Below the pieces are notes generated by a model. It was not told where the DNA came from. It ran no database searches and saw only the letters and a program-made list of their open reading frames with translations. A program made the position numbers and the translations under genes. Below, piece after piece: positions 27,052 to 35,544 of a stretch of DNA of 64,000 nucleotides; position 1 is the stretch's first letter, and each line of letters opens with the position of its first letter. The DNA comes from Nocardia sp. MH4 (GTDB lineage Bacteria; Actinomycetota; Actinomycetes; Mycobacteriales; Mycobacteriaceae): NCBI RefSeq assembly GCF_019266065.1, contig NZ_LPNR01000088.1, positions 1 to 64,000 on the forward strand, written 5' to 3'.

Positions 27052-29517
27052 TCAGCCGCCGAACCGGAGGGTGACCGCGTCGTCTTCGGCGTGGGCCCGG
27101 CAGGCCAGCACCTTGCCCGCGGCGAGGTCGGCGGCGCTGATCGCCAGCAGGGGATCGTGATCCATCACGACCCTGCCCGAGCGCACCGAGGCCAGGCAGG
27201 TGCCGCAGGAGCCGCCGAGACAGGAATAGGGAAGGTCGTCGCGACACCGGACGGCGTCGCCGAGAATCGGGCGGCCCTGCGGCATGGTGAACACCAGATC
27301 GTCCCCGTGGCCGGTGAGCGTCACCTCGCAGGGCGGTGTAGGCGCCTGGGCCGCAGCGGGTTCCGGTGAGGATGTCGCGAACATCTCCACGTGCACCCGG
27401 TCGGCGGCGATCCCACGCTCGGACAGCGCCGACACGGTCGAGCGGGTGAGTTCGGCGGGCCCGCAGACGAACCAGTGATCGGCGTCGACGGCAGCGAGCG
27501 CCGCCGCGTCGATGCGACCGTGCCGATAGCGGACGTTCCCGGCACCGGTCGGCGGGTGTTGGCGGGACAGGTGGTGGACGATGCGCAACCGCTCCGGGAA
27601 ACGGGTGCTCAACGCGGTCAACGCGTCGGCCAGCATGGTGCTGGTTCGGTCGCGGCTGCCGTAGTGCAGCGTGACCCGGCTCCCGGGCTCGTGGGCGAGC
27701 ACCGACGCGATGATCGAGACGACGGGGGTGATGCCGCTGCCCGCCGCGACCGCCGCGTAGTGGTCGGCCCGATCGGGACACGGTGTGGCGGTGAATGTTC
27801 CGGTCGGCTCCGAGACGTGTAGCGGGGTGCCCACGGTGAGATGTTCGCGGGCGAAGTCCGAAAAGGCCCCGCCGTCCTGGTGTTTGACCGCGATACGTAA
27901 CCGCCCGTCGCCGGGCGCATCGCACAGGGAATAGCTGCGGCGTACCGGTCGGCCGTGCTGGAGGCCGCGGATCACGACGTGCTGCCCGGCGAGGTAGGAG
28001 TACCGGTTCGCCAGGTGATCGGGGACCGAGAATTCGATGAGGGTGCTGTCCGGCGTGTCCCGGCGCACCGAGGCGACCGGGAGCAGATGGAAGCCCCGCG
28101 CGGGCCCGGTCGGCAGCGGATCGAAGGCACTCGGCCGAGGCCGCGGTTCGGCGGTGGCTCGGGCGGATCGCAGCCAGTCGATCCCCAGTCCGACGGTGGC
28201 CCCGGCCGCGCCGAGCAGGACGCTCGGCGCGAACACGGCCGACGGGCGGTCCAGCAGACCCGCGATGCGTGAGATACGTTGTCCCACTGTCGCATCGCGG
28301 GCTCCGATGGCGACGGCGACCTGCGCCAGCGAACCGATGGCGCGCAGTCGAGGCTCGCCCTGTGCGTCCACGTGCGGCATGGCCAGGTCGAACAGGCGGG
28401 TGATCATCCAGGCGTCGTCGACGGCGGCGGCCGCGGCGCGGAAGAAACGGGCGGCCAGCGCGTGGTCGCCCGCGGCGAGCACTCGGCGCAGTTCCAGCGC
28501 CTGCAGCGAGGACACCGTCATGCCCTGACCGAACGCGGGGCTGAAGCTGCACACCGCGTCGCCCAGCACGAGCAGGCCGTCCGGGAACCGGCGCAGACGC
28601 TCATAGCGGCGACGCAGATTGGCCAGGTAACGGTAGGTGCTGACCTCGCCGAGGGGTTGCGCGTCCACCAGCGCGCGACGCACGTCCGGCGGCGCGACCG
28701 AGGCGGCGAAACGCCAGAACCCGTCGGCGTCGGTCGGCGGATGGTCCCCGCCGTAGCCGATCAGCGTGAGGAGGTGCAGACCGTCCTCGATCGCGAACAA
28801 GGCGAGTCCGCGGGCGGGATCCCGGCCCGCGATCACGATTTCCTTGTCGCCGCCGATCGCCCCCGCGGGCAGCCGCAGATACCGGCTGGCATACATCATG
28901 TCGATCCGCAGGCCCTCCTCGGCGGGCCGCTGATAGCCCAGCTCGGCGAGCCAGTCGTCGATCGGGCCGTGGCGGCCGAGGCAGCTCACCACCAGGTCGG
29001 CGCCGAGCGCGCGGCGACCGCCGCCGTCCTCGGCGTCGACTCCGGTGACACGCGCGTTCGCCGCGTCGGCGATCAGCCCGTGAACGGTCGTGCGGTCCCG
29101 GATCTCGACGTTCGGCAGCGCGCGCACGCGGCGGCGCACCCGCCGTTCCAGGAACGGCCGACTGGCCTGGAGCAGCGAGTATCCGCTGTCGGACCGACGC
29201 AGGGTGTGCCCGGAGATGGTCATCCGCATCTCGCTCAGCGACCGGCACTCGACCGCGCCGTCGGCGAGCAGTTCCGCGGTGATGCCGGGAAACAGGCTTT
29301 CGATGTTCTGCTTGCCCCGGGCGAGCAGTGCGTGCACATGCCTGCCCTGCGGGACGCCCCGCCGATCGCCGGGTGCCGACAGATCGTCGCGTTCGAGCAC
29401 GGTGACGCTGTCGAAGGCCTCGCTCAGGATCCGGGCGGTCAACAGCCCGGCCATGCTCGCTCCCAACACCACGGCATGGCCGCGTCGGCCCCGCCCGATG
29501 TCTGTCCTGGGGTTCAT
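27052..29517 (-). CDS. Fused flavin monooxygenase-flavin reductase-ferredoxin
   Basis: An 821-aa fusion. Residues 1 to about 410 form a PHBH-type FAD enzyme (VVLGASMAGLLTARILSE; LVLGDAVCSFSPAFGQGM), related to geranylgeranyl-reductase and aromatic-hydroxylase-like oxidoreductases. Residues about 475-715 form a ferredoxin-NADP reductase module (RRSYSLCDAP flavin site, GSGITPVVSI nucleotide site, FVCGPAELT). Residues about 735-821 form a plant-type [2Fe-2S] ferredoxin with Cys766, Cys771, Cys774 and Cys806. The tail resembles PaaE/KshB reductases, which normally feed a separate oxygenase. ATG 29517 has GGAGG upstream. It diverges from a TetR gene with an inverted repeat between them, and its 3' end lies 6 bp from the convergent GT4 gene. 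Confidence 0.9.
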   Translation of the reverse strand: MNPRTDIGRGRRGHAVVLGASMAGLLTARILSEAFDSVTVLERDDLSAPGDRRGVPQGRHVHALLARGKQNIESLFPGITAELLADGAVECRSLSEMRMTISGHTLRRSDSGYSLLQASRPFLERRVRRRVRALPNVEIRDRTTVHGLIADAANARVTGVDAEDGGGRRALGADLVVSCLGRHGPIDDWLAELGYQRPAEEGLRIDMMYASRYLRLPAGAIGGDKEIVIAGRDPARGLALFAIEDGLHLLTLIGYGGDHPPTDADGFWRFAASVAPPDVRRALVDAQPLGEVSTYRYLANLRRRYERLRRFPDGLLVLGDAVCSFSPAFGQGMTVSSLQALELRRVLAAGDHALAARFFRAAAAAVDDAWMITRLFDLAMPHVDAQGEPRLRAIGSLAQVAVAIGARDATVGQRISRIAGLLDRPSAVFAPSVLLGAAGATVGLGIDWLRSARATAEPRPRPSAFDPLPTGPARGFHLLPVASVRRDTPDSTLIEFSVPDHLANRYSYLAGQHVVIRGLQHGRPVRRSYSLCDAPGDGRLRIAVKHQDGGAFSDFAREHLTVGTPLHVSEPTGTFTATPCPDRADHYAAVAAGSGITPVVSIIASVLAHEPGSRVTLHYGSRDRTSTMLADALTALSTRFPERLRIVHHLSRQHPPTGAGNVRYRHGRIDAAALAAVDADHWFVCGPAELTRSTVSALSERGIAADRVHVEMFATSSPEPAAAQAPTPPCEVTLTGHGDDLVFTMPQGRPILGDAVRCRDDLPYSCLGGSCGTCLASVRSGRVVMDHDPLLAISAADLAAGKVLACRAHAEDDAVTLRFGG

Positions 29518-29574
29518 CTGTCCTCCGACTCCGTTGTCAGATCTCAGCGAACACCGGCGTCGTCGCCGTCACGA

Positions 29575-29604
29575 ACTGAGACTCAAATGAAGATTAGTCT
29601 CAGT
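29575..29604. promoter_or_regulatory. Inverted repeat, TetR operator candidate
   Basis: The arms ACTGAGACT (29575-29583) and AGTCTCAGT (29596-29604) are perfect 9-bp complements with a 12-bp AT-rich spacer. The site lies between the divergent flavin monooxygenase fusion (start 29517) and the TetR gene (start 29641), in a locally AT-richer stretch, as expected for an operator overlapping one or both promoters. Confidence 0.7.
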
Positions 29605-29640
29605 CGATGAGGCGTGGCAACCGTCGGTGTAGAAAGAGGC

Positions 29641-30210
29641 ATGGCTTCCACGACCAGATCATCGGACGCGCTGCGCGTGGCGGCGCTCGAGCTGATCGCC
29701 GAGAGCGGACTCGATTCGCTGACCCTGCTCGCGGTCGCCGAACGGGCCGGGGTCTCGCGTGCGACCGCCTATCGGGAGTTCGGTGACAAGGACGGGCTCG
29801 TGGCGGCGGTCGGGCGCAGCGAGGTCGCGGCGATGGTCGCGGCCGCCTACGGCGCGATCGATCTGTTCGCGCCGCTACCCGAGGTCGTGCGCTCGGCCAC
29901 CCTGTTCGCACTGGCCTACCTGCGACAGCATCCGGCATTCCGCTACCTCCGGACCCACGAGCCCGCCTGGCTGCTCGACGTCGCCATCCAGCACGGCGAC
30001 GCCGAACTGAATCTGGTCGAGACGGTCGCCGCGCTCGCCGCGCCGATCGTCGCCGCGCGGTCGGGCGAGGGCCTGGCCCTGCCGCCGGCGGCGGCGGCCG
30101 AGGTCGTGGTGCGCATCGTGCTCTCCCACGCGCTGATCCAGCACAGCGGGCTGACCGACGAGCAGATCGCCGACACGGCGACCCGGGCCGTCACCGTGGG
30201 TGGCCGATAG
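29641..30210 (+). CDS. TetR family regulator
   Basis: A 189-aa TetR repressor with its helix-turn-helix at about residues 10-55 (AERAGVSRATAYREFGDKDGL) and a helical C-terminal sensor domain. ATG 29641 follows AAAGAGG; a GTG at 29614 would add nine residues and has a poorer upstream site. It diverges from the fused flavin monooxygenase-ferredoxin gene, with a 30-bp inverted repeat between them, so local autoregulation and repression of that oxygenase is the simplest model. Confidence 0.88.
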   Translation: MASTTRSSDALRVAALELIAESGLDSLTLLAVAERAGVSRATAYREFGDKDGLVAAVGRSEVAAMVAAAYGAIDLFAPLPEVVRSATLFALAYLRQHPAFRYLRTHEPAWLLDVAIQHGDAELNLVETVAALAAPIVAARSGEGLALPPAAAAEVVVRIVLSHALIQHSGLTDEQIADTATRAVTVGGR

Positions 30211-30253
30211 CCGCGAACTCGCTGATACCAGTACAGGAATATGTCGCAGGGGG

Positions 30254-30898
30254 TCAGCGCCGCCAGAAGAAGTGGTGCACCACTCCGCTCGGACTCGGCA
30301 CCCGCTCGAGGTGGAAGCGGCCGGTGTACTCCTCGGGGCCGGTCCAGAATCGTTCTCCACGACCGAGTTCGACCGGGGCGACGACCACGTGCATGGTGTC
30401 GATCAGATCGGCCTCGAGGAACGCCCGGATGGTCGCGACTCCGCCCCCGATCCGGACGTCCTTGCCGTCGGCGGCCGCCATGGCCTGTGCGAGGGCGTCC
30501 TTCGGCGACGCGTCGACGAAGTGGAACGTGGTGTCGGACAGGGTGAACGACGGTCGAGGATGGTGGGTCAGCACGAAGACCGGGGTGTGGAACGGCGGTT
30601 CGTCGCCCCACCAGCCCTGCCAGTCCTGGTTCTCCCACGGGCCGCGCTGCGGACCGAACTTGTTGCGCCCCATGATCTCGGCGCCGATATTGATCGCGTA
30701 ATCGCGGATGATGTAGTCGTCGAGGCCATAGGTGCCGCCGGGGGCGGTCCGATTGACCCAGTGCGCGGTGGCACCCGCCCAGGACATGAAGTCGGCGGGG
30801 TCGGCGTGGCCGAACGGGTGCTCGAGGCTCTGCCCCGCACCCGCGCCGTAGCCGTCGCGGGAGATCGAGAAGTTCTGAACGCGGACCAGTGGTGTCAT
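30254..30898 (-). CDS. Dihydrofolate-reductase-fold protein (RibD C-terminal-like)
   Basis: A 214-aa cytoplasmic protein of the DHFR/RibD-reductase fold, a family of NADPH-binding reductases most of whose small stand-alone members have no known substrate. Recognisable parts are VQNFSISRDGYGAG at the N-terminus, IMGRNKFGP, VFVLTHHPRP, the nucleotide-binding VRIGGGVATIRAFLEADLID and VVVAPVELGRGERFW. ATG 30898 is chosen because GAGAGGG lies just upstream; longer readings give low-complexity sequence. It is convergent with the TetR gene (43-bp gap) and separated by 81 bp from the histidine kinase gene that follows it on the same strand. Confidence 0.88.
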   Translation of the reverse strand: MTPLVRVQNFSISRDGYGAGAGQSLEHPFGHADPADFMSWAGATAHWVNRTAPGGTYGLDDYIIRDYAINIGAEIMGRNKFGPQRGPWENQDWQGWWGDEPPFHTPVFVLTHHPRPSFTLSDTTFHFVDASPKDALAQAMAAADGKDVRIGGGVATIRAFLEADLIDTMHVVVAPVELGRGERFWTGPEEYTGRFHLERVPSPSGVVHHFFWRR

Positions 30899-30979
30899 CG
30901 AAACCCTCTCCAGTGGCGATGGGTGTGCGGTGTCGAACCTAGCGCGCCCCGGTGACACTCGGCCGCGACCGCGGAGCCG

Positions 30980-32263
30980 TCAGAGCGTCGCGCTGGGCGG
31001 CGGCAGGACCAGCGTCGCGAGGGTTCCGCCACCCGCCACCGGTTCGATGGTGGCGGTGCCGCCGTGCAATGCGGCGATCCAGGCCACCAACGCCAGGCCG
31101 ATGCCGCTGCCCCGGCCCGCGGTGACGCCGCGATCGAACGGGTTCGACGACAGTCGCGGCCCCAGACCGGTGCCGTGGTCGCGGACGCAGACCCGGCCCT
31201 CGCCGACGTAGATCTCCACCGGCGCCCGCGGATCGACCGCACCGTGGGTGAGCGCGTTCTCGATCAGATTCCGGATCGCGAGCCCGAGCAGGTGCGGATC
31301 ACCCACTACCACGGTCGGATTCGAGTGCAGGACCAGGCGTGGATTGTCGAATTCGTCGACGACCGACTCGGTGAGCTGGTCGAGCAGCAGTTGCGCCCGC
31401 TCCATCGTGGTGACCCCGGACCGCATGCGGGCCCGGGCGAGCAGGCCGGTCACCACCCGCTCCATCTTGGCGCCGAGCGCGTGCACATCGGCGAGCACCT
31501 GCTCGGCCTCGGCCGGGGTGTGCCGCCCCGGCGCGGTCACCAGCCGGTGGGTGGCCAGCGGGGTGCGCAGTTCGTGCGCGGCGTCGGACAGGAAGCGTTC
31601 CTGATCGTCGAGCAGCACCAGCGCCTGGCGCATGCTCCGACCCGAGAGCAGATGCCCGCCGACCGCCGAGGCCGCCACCATCACCGCGCCGCCGACGGTC
31701 AGCGCCCACAGCAGCAGTGCCCGCCCCCGATCCCAGCCGTCGGGGTCGGCACCGGTGATCAGCACGGCTTCGCGGTCGGAGTCCGCCCAGCCGAACACGG
31801 CCGCCGCCAGGCGAACCCGACGCCCGGCGCTGTCGATCGAATCCCGGTAGACCGTGTCGCCGGGCGCGCGCGTCGCGGCATCGGCGGTGGCCGCGATTCC
31901 GGACTCGGCGGGCATGTGGGAACGCAGATGGCCGTAGTGCACGGTCCAGCCGCCGGTGCCGTCCGGCGTCAGCACCAGAATGGCGATCTCACCGCCGACG
32001 AGCTGATCGCTCGGTAGCTCGGAGGTGTCGACCGCATCGTCGTCGTCGAGGTAGATCCGCGGCCCCAGCCCGGTCAGGACCCGGTCGAGGGCGCTGTCGA
32101 GGGCTTGGTCACGGGACCTCGCATCGATCACCGCGGCCACCAGCCCGAGCACGATCAGGCACAGCGTGGTGATCGCGGTGATGAGCACGGTGAGCTGCAC
32201 ACGGGTACGGCGCAGCCGGGCCACCGCGGGACGGGCGTCGGAGGTGGGGATCAGGACACGCAC
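30980..32263 (-). CDS. Sensor histidine kinase
   Basis: A 427-aa membrane histidine kinase. It has one helix near the N-terminus (LTVLITAITTLCLIVLGLVAAVI), an extracytoplasmic sensor of about 125 aa, a second helix (ALLLWALTVGGAVMVAASAV), then the cytoplasmic kinase. The H-box is FLSDAAHELRTPLATH, the N-box AIRNLIENALTHG, and the G-boxes RDHGTGLG and GRGSGIGLALV. All catalytic motifs are intact. GTG 32263 overlaps the response regulator by 13 bp, giving translational coupling in the usual regulator-then-kinase order. The signal is unknown, but the acidic periplasmic loop (YLDDDDAVD) could bind cations. A secreted peptide gene diverges immediately upstream of the pair. Confidence 0.92.
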   Translation of the reverse strand: MRVLIPTSDARPAVARLRRTRVQLTVLITAITTLCLIVLGLVAAVIDARSRDQALDSALDRVLTGLGPRIYLDDDDAVDTSELPSDQLVGGEIAILVLTPDGTGGWTVHYGHLRSHMPAESGIAATADAATRAPGDTVYRDSIDSAGRRVRLAAAVFGWADSDREAVLITGADPDGWDRGRALLLWALTVGGAVMVAASAVGGHLLSGRSMRQALVLLDDQERFLSDAAHELRTPLATHRLVTAPGRHTPAEAEQVLADVHALGAKMERVVTGLLARARMRSGVTTMERAQLLLDQLTESVVDEFDNPRLVLHSNPTVVVGDPHLLGLAIRNLIENALTHGAVDPRAPVEIYVGEGRVCVRDHGTGLGPRLSSNPFDRGVTAGRGSGIGLALVAWIAALHGGTATIEPVAGGGTLATLVLPPPSATL

Positions 32264-32925
32264 GCGGCGCCACCGAGGACGAAGCCCGCGCCGCGCACGG
32301 TGTCGATCACCGGGGGCGGTCCGAGTTTGCGGCGCAAACCGGCCATCACCGCGTCGACCACGTTCGAATTCGGTTCGGCCATCTCGTCCCAGCACGCCTC
32401 GATCAGGTCCGAGCGCGACACCACCGAGCCCGCCCGCGTCGCCAGCAGTTCCAGCACCGCGAACTCCTTGGGCGTCAGCGAGCGCAGGATGCCGGCCCGC
32501 TGGACCCGGCGCCGCGGCAGATCGATCTCGATATCGCCCAGCCGGAGCAGGGCGGGCAGCGGCTGGTCGCGGCGGCGGCACAGCGCCCGCACCCGCGCGG
32601 CCAGTTCGGCGAGCGCGAAGGGCTTGCTCAGATAGTCGTCGGCACCGTGCTCGAAGCCGGCGATGCGGTCGGACAGGCCGTCGCGCGCGGTCAGAACCAG
32701 CGCGGGTATCCGGCACCCGCGCGAGCGCAGGGCCGCCAGCAACAGCAGGCCGTCACCGTCGGGCATGCCGCGGTCGAGCACGAGCACGTCGTAGCTGTTC
32801 ACCGAGATGTCGACATCGGCGTCGACGAGCAGCAGCGCCAGGTCGACCGCGAAACCGGCGGCCCGCAGCCCCGTCGCGATCTCCCGGCCCAGACCCTCGT
32901 CATCCTCCACCACCAGCACACGCAC
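32251..32925 (-). CDS. OmpR-family response regulator
   Basis: A 224-aa two-component regulator. The receiver domain has the acidic pair VVEDDEG, phospho-acceptor Asp in VLVLDRGMPDGDG, the conserved Thr in VLTARDG and Lys in LSKPF. The C-terminal winged helix reads SLTPKEFAVLELLATRAG and ends in a recognition region VVDAVMAGLRRKLG. GTG 32925 (VRVLVVEDDEG) is the natural start for the receiver fold; an upstream ATG at 32967 adds 14 residues. There is little Shine-Dalgarno sequence, so leaderless translation is possible. It is cotranscribed with the kinase and diverges from a 72-aa secreted protein gene that may be a target. Confidence 0.92.
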   Translation of the reverse strand: MRVLVVEDDEGLGREIATGLRAAGFAVDLALLLVDADVDISVNSYDVLVLDRGMPDGDGLLLLAALRSRGCRIPALVLTARDGLSDRIAGFEHGADDYLSKPFALAELAARVRALCRRRDQPLPALLRLGDIEIDLPRRRVQRAGILRSLTPKEFAVLELLATRAGSVVSRSDLIEACWDEMAEPNSNVVDAVMAGLRRKLGPPPVIDTVRGAGFVLGGAACVS

Positions 32926-33073
32926 GAGAAGCGAGCGTAAGGCAAGCCCCGAGGGGCGCCGCGTCATCGCGGCATCACGAAAAGCTCATCGTCGCTGCTC
33001 ATGAAATCCTCACGCGCGCTTTGGTTCTCTGGTCCCGGCCCGGAGACGACCGGGTCGGGACGAAAGGAACACC

Positions 33074-33292
33074 ATGACCATCAAGTCCGTGATCGCCGCC
33101 ACCGTGATCGCCGCCGCCTCCGTGGCCGGCGCGGGCCTGGCCTCGGCCGCGCCCGCGCCGATGCTGAGTGGCTTCGTCGGCAACTACGCCACCTACGAAG
33201 CTTGCGCCGCCGACGGCGCCTCGCCGAGCACCGGTGGCGCGCAGTGGGAGTGCGTCGAGGTCATCGGCGGCTGGGATCTGTACACCTACTGA
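33074..33292 (+). CDS. Small secreted two-Cys protein
   Basis: A 72-aa exported protein. The signal peptide covers about residues 1-27 ([20 protein letters not shown] then GLASAA, with cleavage probably after ASA or SAA). The mature part is only about 45 aa, contains two Cys (CAADGASP..., WECVEV) that could form one disulfide, and ends in the aromatic tail [14 protein letters not shown] lies 5 nt before the ATG. I know similar short secreted actinobacterial proteins only as hypotheticals. It diverges from a two-component system, suggesting control by or signalling to that pair, and ends at a strong hairpin. Confidence 0.85.
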   Translation: MTIKSVIAATVIAAASVAGAGLASAAPAPMLSGFVGNYATYEACAADGASPSTGGAQWECVEVIGGWDLYTY

Positions 33293-33313
33293 CCCGGGTA
33301 GACCCGCTCGCGG

Positions 33314-33351
33314 CGGCCCTCGATGTCGACTCCCCGAGACATCGAGGGCCG
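33314..33351. terminator. Hairpin between convergent genes
   Basis: A perfect 14-bp stem (33314-33327 with 33338-33351, arm CGGCCCTCGATGTC) encloses a 10-nt loop. It lies between the stop of the secreted protein gene (33292) and the stop of the convergent kinase gene (33369), and probably terminates transcription from both sides. Confidence 0.75.
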
Positions 33352-33368
33352 ATCTGTCTCGCCCGGCT

Positions 33369-34259
33369 TCACGTCAGGGCGGTGGCGAGCTGATCGGTTG
33401 CGAAGACCAGCCACTCGGGATCGCCGTGGACGCGGCCCCACAGCGCCTCCCGCACCGCGCCGGCCTGTGTCCAGCGACGTGCGCGGGCCGGGTCGATCTC
33501 GGCTGCGTCGCAGTAGATGTCGAGCAGGCGCAGGATTCTCGCCTTCGGGTGCGCCGCGCGGAGGTCGCGATCGAACCGGGGGCTGCGGATCACGTTGAGG
33601 GCATCGCAGGCGGGATCGCCGACCATGCACTTGGGGTCGATCGCCAGCCAGGGTTCCCGCTCGGACGCCAGCACATTGGCATCGTGCAGGTCGCCGTGGA
33701 CGAGCAGGTTCGGCTGGTCGGGGCCGAGTTCGCGGAGCGTGGCGAGGGCCGCTTCGATCACCCGGCGGGGCAGTGGTTCGCCGAGCGCCGGTGCGGTGGC
33801 GCGGATATCGCGTTCCCAGTCCACCGCCTGATCGGCGAGCCGGGGGAGGCCGGCGGGCGCTTCGACGGCCAGCCTGCGGGTGAGCGTGCCCTGGATCGTG
33901 ACGGCCCGCTCCGGATCGGTGACGGTCGCCAGGGTGGCGCCCGCGCGCTCGAGCAGCATCGCGTACCGGCCGTCGTCGCGTTCGTGGAGCCGGACGGCCC
34001 CGCGACCCTGCCACGCGGTGAAGGCGTCGGGTTCGTGGCGGATACCGGGGTGCGGGTACGAGACCTTGATGACCGCGGGGATCAGCTCCCGATGCCGGAC
34101 CGGCACCACGATGCCCACTTCGCCGTGCATCGTCGGCCCGTCGGGGGTGCACGACCATCGGCCGAGAAGCTCGGCGACCGTGCCCGGCAGTTCCGCGAGC
34201 CAGACCCGCCCCGGGCCGTCGAGGTAGTTGCGGGCGAACGCCGCAGGCACGGCGATCAC
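33369..34259 (-). CDS. Aminoglycoside/hydroxyurea-type small-molecule kinase
   Basis: A 296-aa protein-kinase-fold phosphotransferase of the APH(6)/hydroxyurea antibiotic resistance kinase family. The ATP-binding Lys is in AVIKVSYPH, the catalytic loop is LVHGDLHDANVL (Asp and Asn), and the metal-binding motif is IDPKCMVGDPACDALN. The family includes streptomycin 6-kinases, but many chromosomal members have no known drug substrate. GTG 34259 is chosen; GTG 34250 is nearly equal and neither has a clear ribosome site. It is monocistronic, convergent with the secreted protein gene and followed by a hairpin. Resistance activity should not be assumed. Confidence 0.87.
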   Translation of the reverse strand: MIAVPAAFARNYLDGPGRVWLAELPGTVAELLGRWSCTPDGPTMHGEVGIVVPVRHRELIPAVIKVSYPHPGIRHEPDAFTAWQGRGAVRLHERDDGRYAMLLERAGATLATVTDPERAVTIQGTLTRRLAVEAPAGLPRLADQAVDWERDIRATAPALGEPLPRRVIEAALATLRELGPDQPNLLVHGDLHDANVLASEREPWLAIDPKCMVGDPACDALNVIRSPRFDRDLRAAHPKARILRLLDIYCDAAEIDPARARRWTQAGAVREALWGRVHGDPEWLVFATDQLATALT

Positions 34260-34667
34260 CCGGCGGCGCCGATCGCCACTGCGACCTGTTGCACGGTCCT
34301 CCGATAATCGCCCGGATTCGAATCTCCGCAATCTATCGGACGGAGGCGCGAAACATGTTTCGCGGCAGCTGAATATGCGTACCTGCCCAGTTGTCCGACG
34401 TATCGAGACCGGAATTGCTGACCGAATGCCGAAGGGCTTCCATGGGAGGGTACTCCGGCGAATCGGTGGTGAAATCTCGACGGTAGTTATTGGGGGTAAC
34501 GATGCAATCCGTCACATACGCACTGAGAGAAGTCTTCTGTGATCAAAACTACCATCTGAACTAGTGTCCAAATGCTGGAAATTTGCCGGTAGTTCAGTAT
34601 TCTCGCCGCAGGTCGGATTTCGTTGTGCCACAGCAGGGCTGTGGCACCGATGCGAGGGTTGCACGGC
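34260..34667. other. AT-richer intergenic region
   Basis: About 408 bp without a convincing gene. Base composition drops clearly below the surrounding coding DNA from about 34330 to 34620. It must hold the promoters of the leftward kinase and the rightward MHYT gene. A weak leftward open frame of 60 codons (34515 to 34333, GTG start) has poor codon bias and no recognisable domain. A TGTCCAAATGCTGG element at 34565-34578 recurs almost unchanged at 35849-35862. Confidence 0.6.
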
Positions 34668-35444
34668 GTGCTCGACATCTATCACTTCTCCTACGGCTGG
34701 ATCACCCCCGTTCTCGCCTACTTCATGTCCTTCCTCGGTTGCCTGCTCGGGTTGCAGTGCGCGGCGCGCGGACGCAATGCCGGTAAGGGGCGCGCGGGCT
34801 GGTTGATCAGCGCCGCGGTCGCCATCGGCGGGACCGGCATCTGGGTCATGCATTTCATCGCGATGCTCGGTTTCTCCATCGCTGGCTCGGAGATCCGCTA
34901 CGACGTTCCGCGCACGCTGTTCAGCGCGGCGACGGCGATGATCGTCGTCGGGATCGGCCTGTTCATGGTGAACAAGCCGCAACCCACGCTCGTGTCGCTG
35001 ATCGGCGGCGGCACCATCACCGGCCTCGGTGTCGGTGCCATGCACTACACCGGCATGTCCGCGATGAAGTCCCATGCCGCCCTGTCCTATGACCCTCGGC
35101 TCGTCGCGGCATCGATGGTGATCGCGGTGGTCGCCTCGATCGTGGCGCTGTGGTTCACGCTGCGCGTCAAGGGGTTCCTGGCGACGGTCGGCGCCGCGAT
35201 GATCATGGGTGTCGCGGTATGCGGGATGCACTACACCGGGATGGCCGCGATGCGTGCGCACGAAGGGCATCACAGCTCGGCGCCGCCGCCGGGTGTGGAG
35301 GCGATGCAGCTGCTGGGGCCCCTGATCGGGATCATCGGCATGGTGACCATGCTCGTGCTGATCAGCGTGAGTCTGTCGGAGATCGAGAACGAGGACGCGC
35401 TGCCCAGGATGCGGTGGAGCGCGACATCGCGCACCCGCCGCTGA
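34668..35444 (+). CDS. MHYT-domain integral membrane sensor
   Basis: A 258-aa polytopic membrane protein with seven predicted helices. It carries three MHYT-type motifs, MHFIAM at about residue 61, MHYTGM at 125 and MHYTGM at 187. The conserved Met and His are proposed in the literature to coordinate copper and sense oxygen, CO or NO. Most MHYT proteins are fused to GGDEF/EAL or kinase domains; this one is membrane-only, ending in a short cytoplasmic tail. GTG 34668 is chosen because GAGGG lies 9 nt upstream; ATG 34650 is an alternative. It is probably monocistronic. How its signal would be passed on is not apparent. Confidence 0.87.
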   Translation: MLDIYHFSYGWITPVLAYFMSFLGCLLGLQCAARGRNAGKGRAGWLISAAVAIGGTGIWVMHFIAMLGFSIAGSEIRYDVPRTLFSAATAMIVVGIGLFMVNKPQPTLVSLIGGGTITGLGVGAMHYTGMSAMKSHAALSYDPRLVAASMVIAVVASIVALWFTLRVKGFLATVGAAMIMGVAVCGMHYTGMAAMRAHEGHHSSAPPPGVEAMQLLGPLIGIIGMVTMLVLISVSLSEIENEDALPRMRWSATSRTRR

Positions 35445-35544
35445 GGTATCCGCAAACGTTCAGCTATGTTAGTTTTCCTTCGAACTCGACCGTCGGGGCA
35501 GCGGGCGGTCGCGTGAGGTTCGCTGCAGTGTCCAGGGAGTGCGG

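Noticed and set aside
34333..34515. 60-codon minus-strand open frame in the AT-rich gap
   Set aside because: Third codon positions are no more GC-rich than the surrounding DNA and no ribosome site is evident. Kept only as a remark in the gap entry.
34228..34542. 104-codon plus-strand open frame in the AT-rich gap
   Set aside because: Arg-rich, no ribosome site, overlaps the kinase start and shows no family resemblance.
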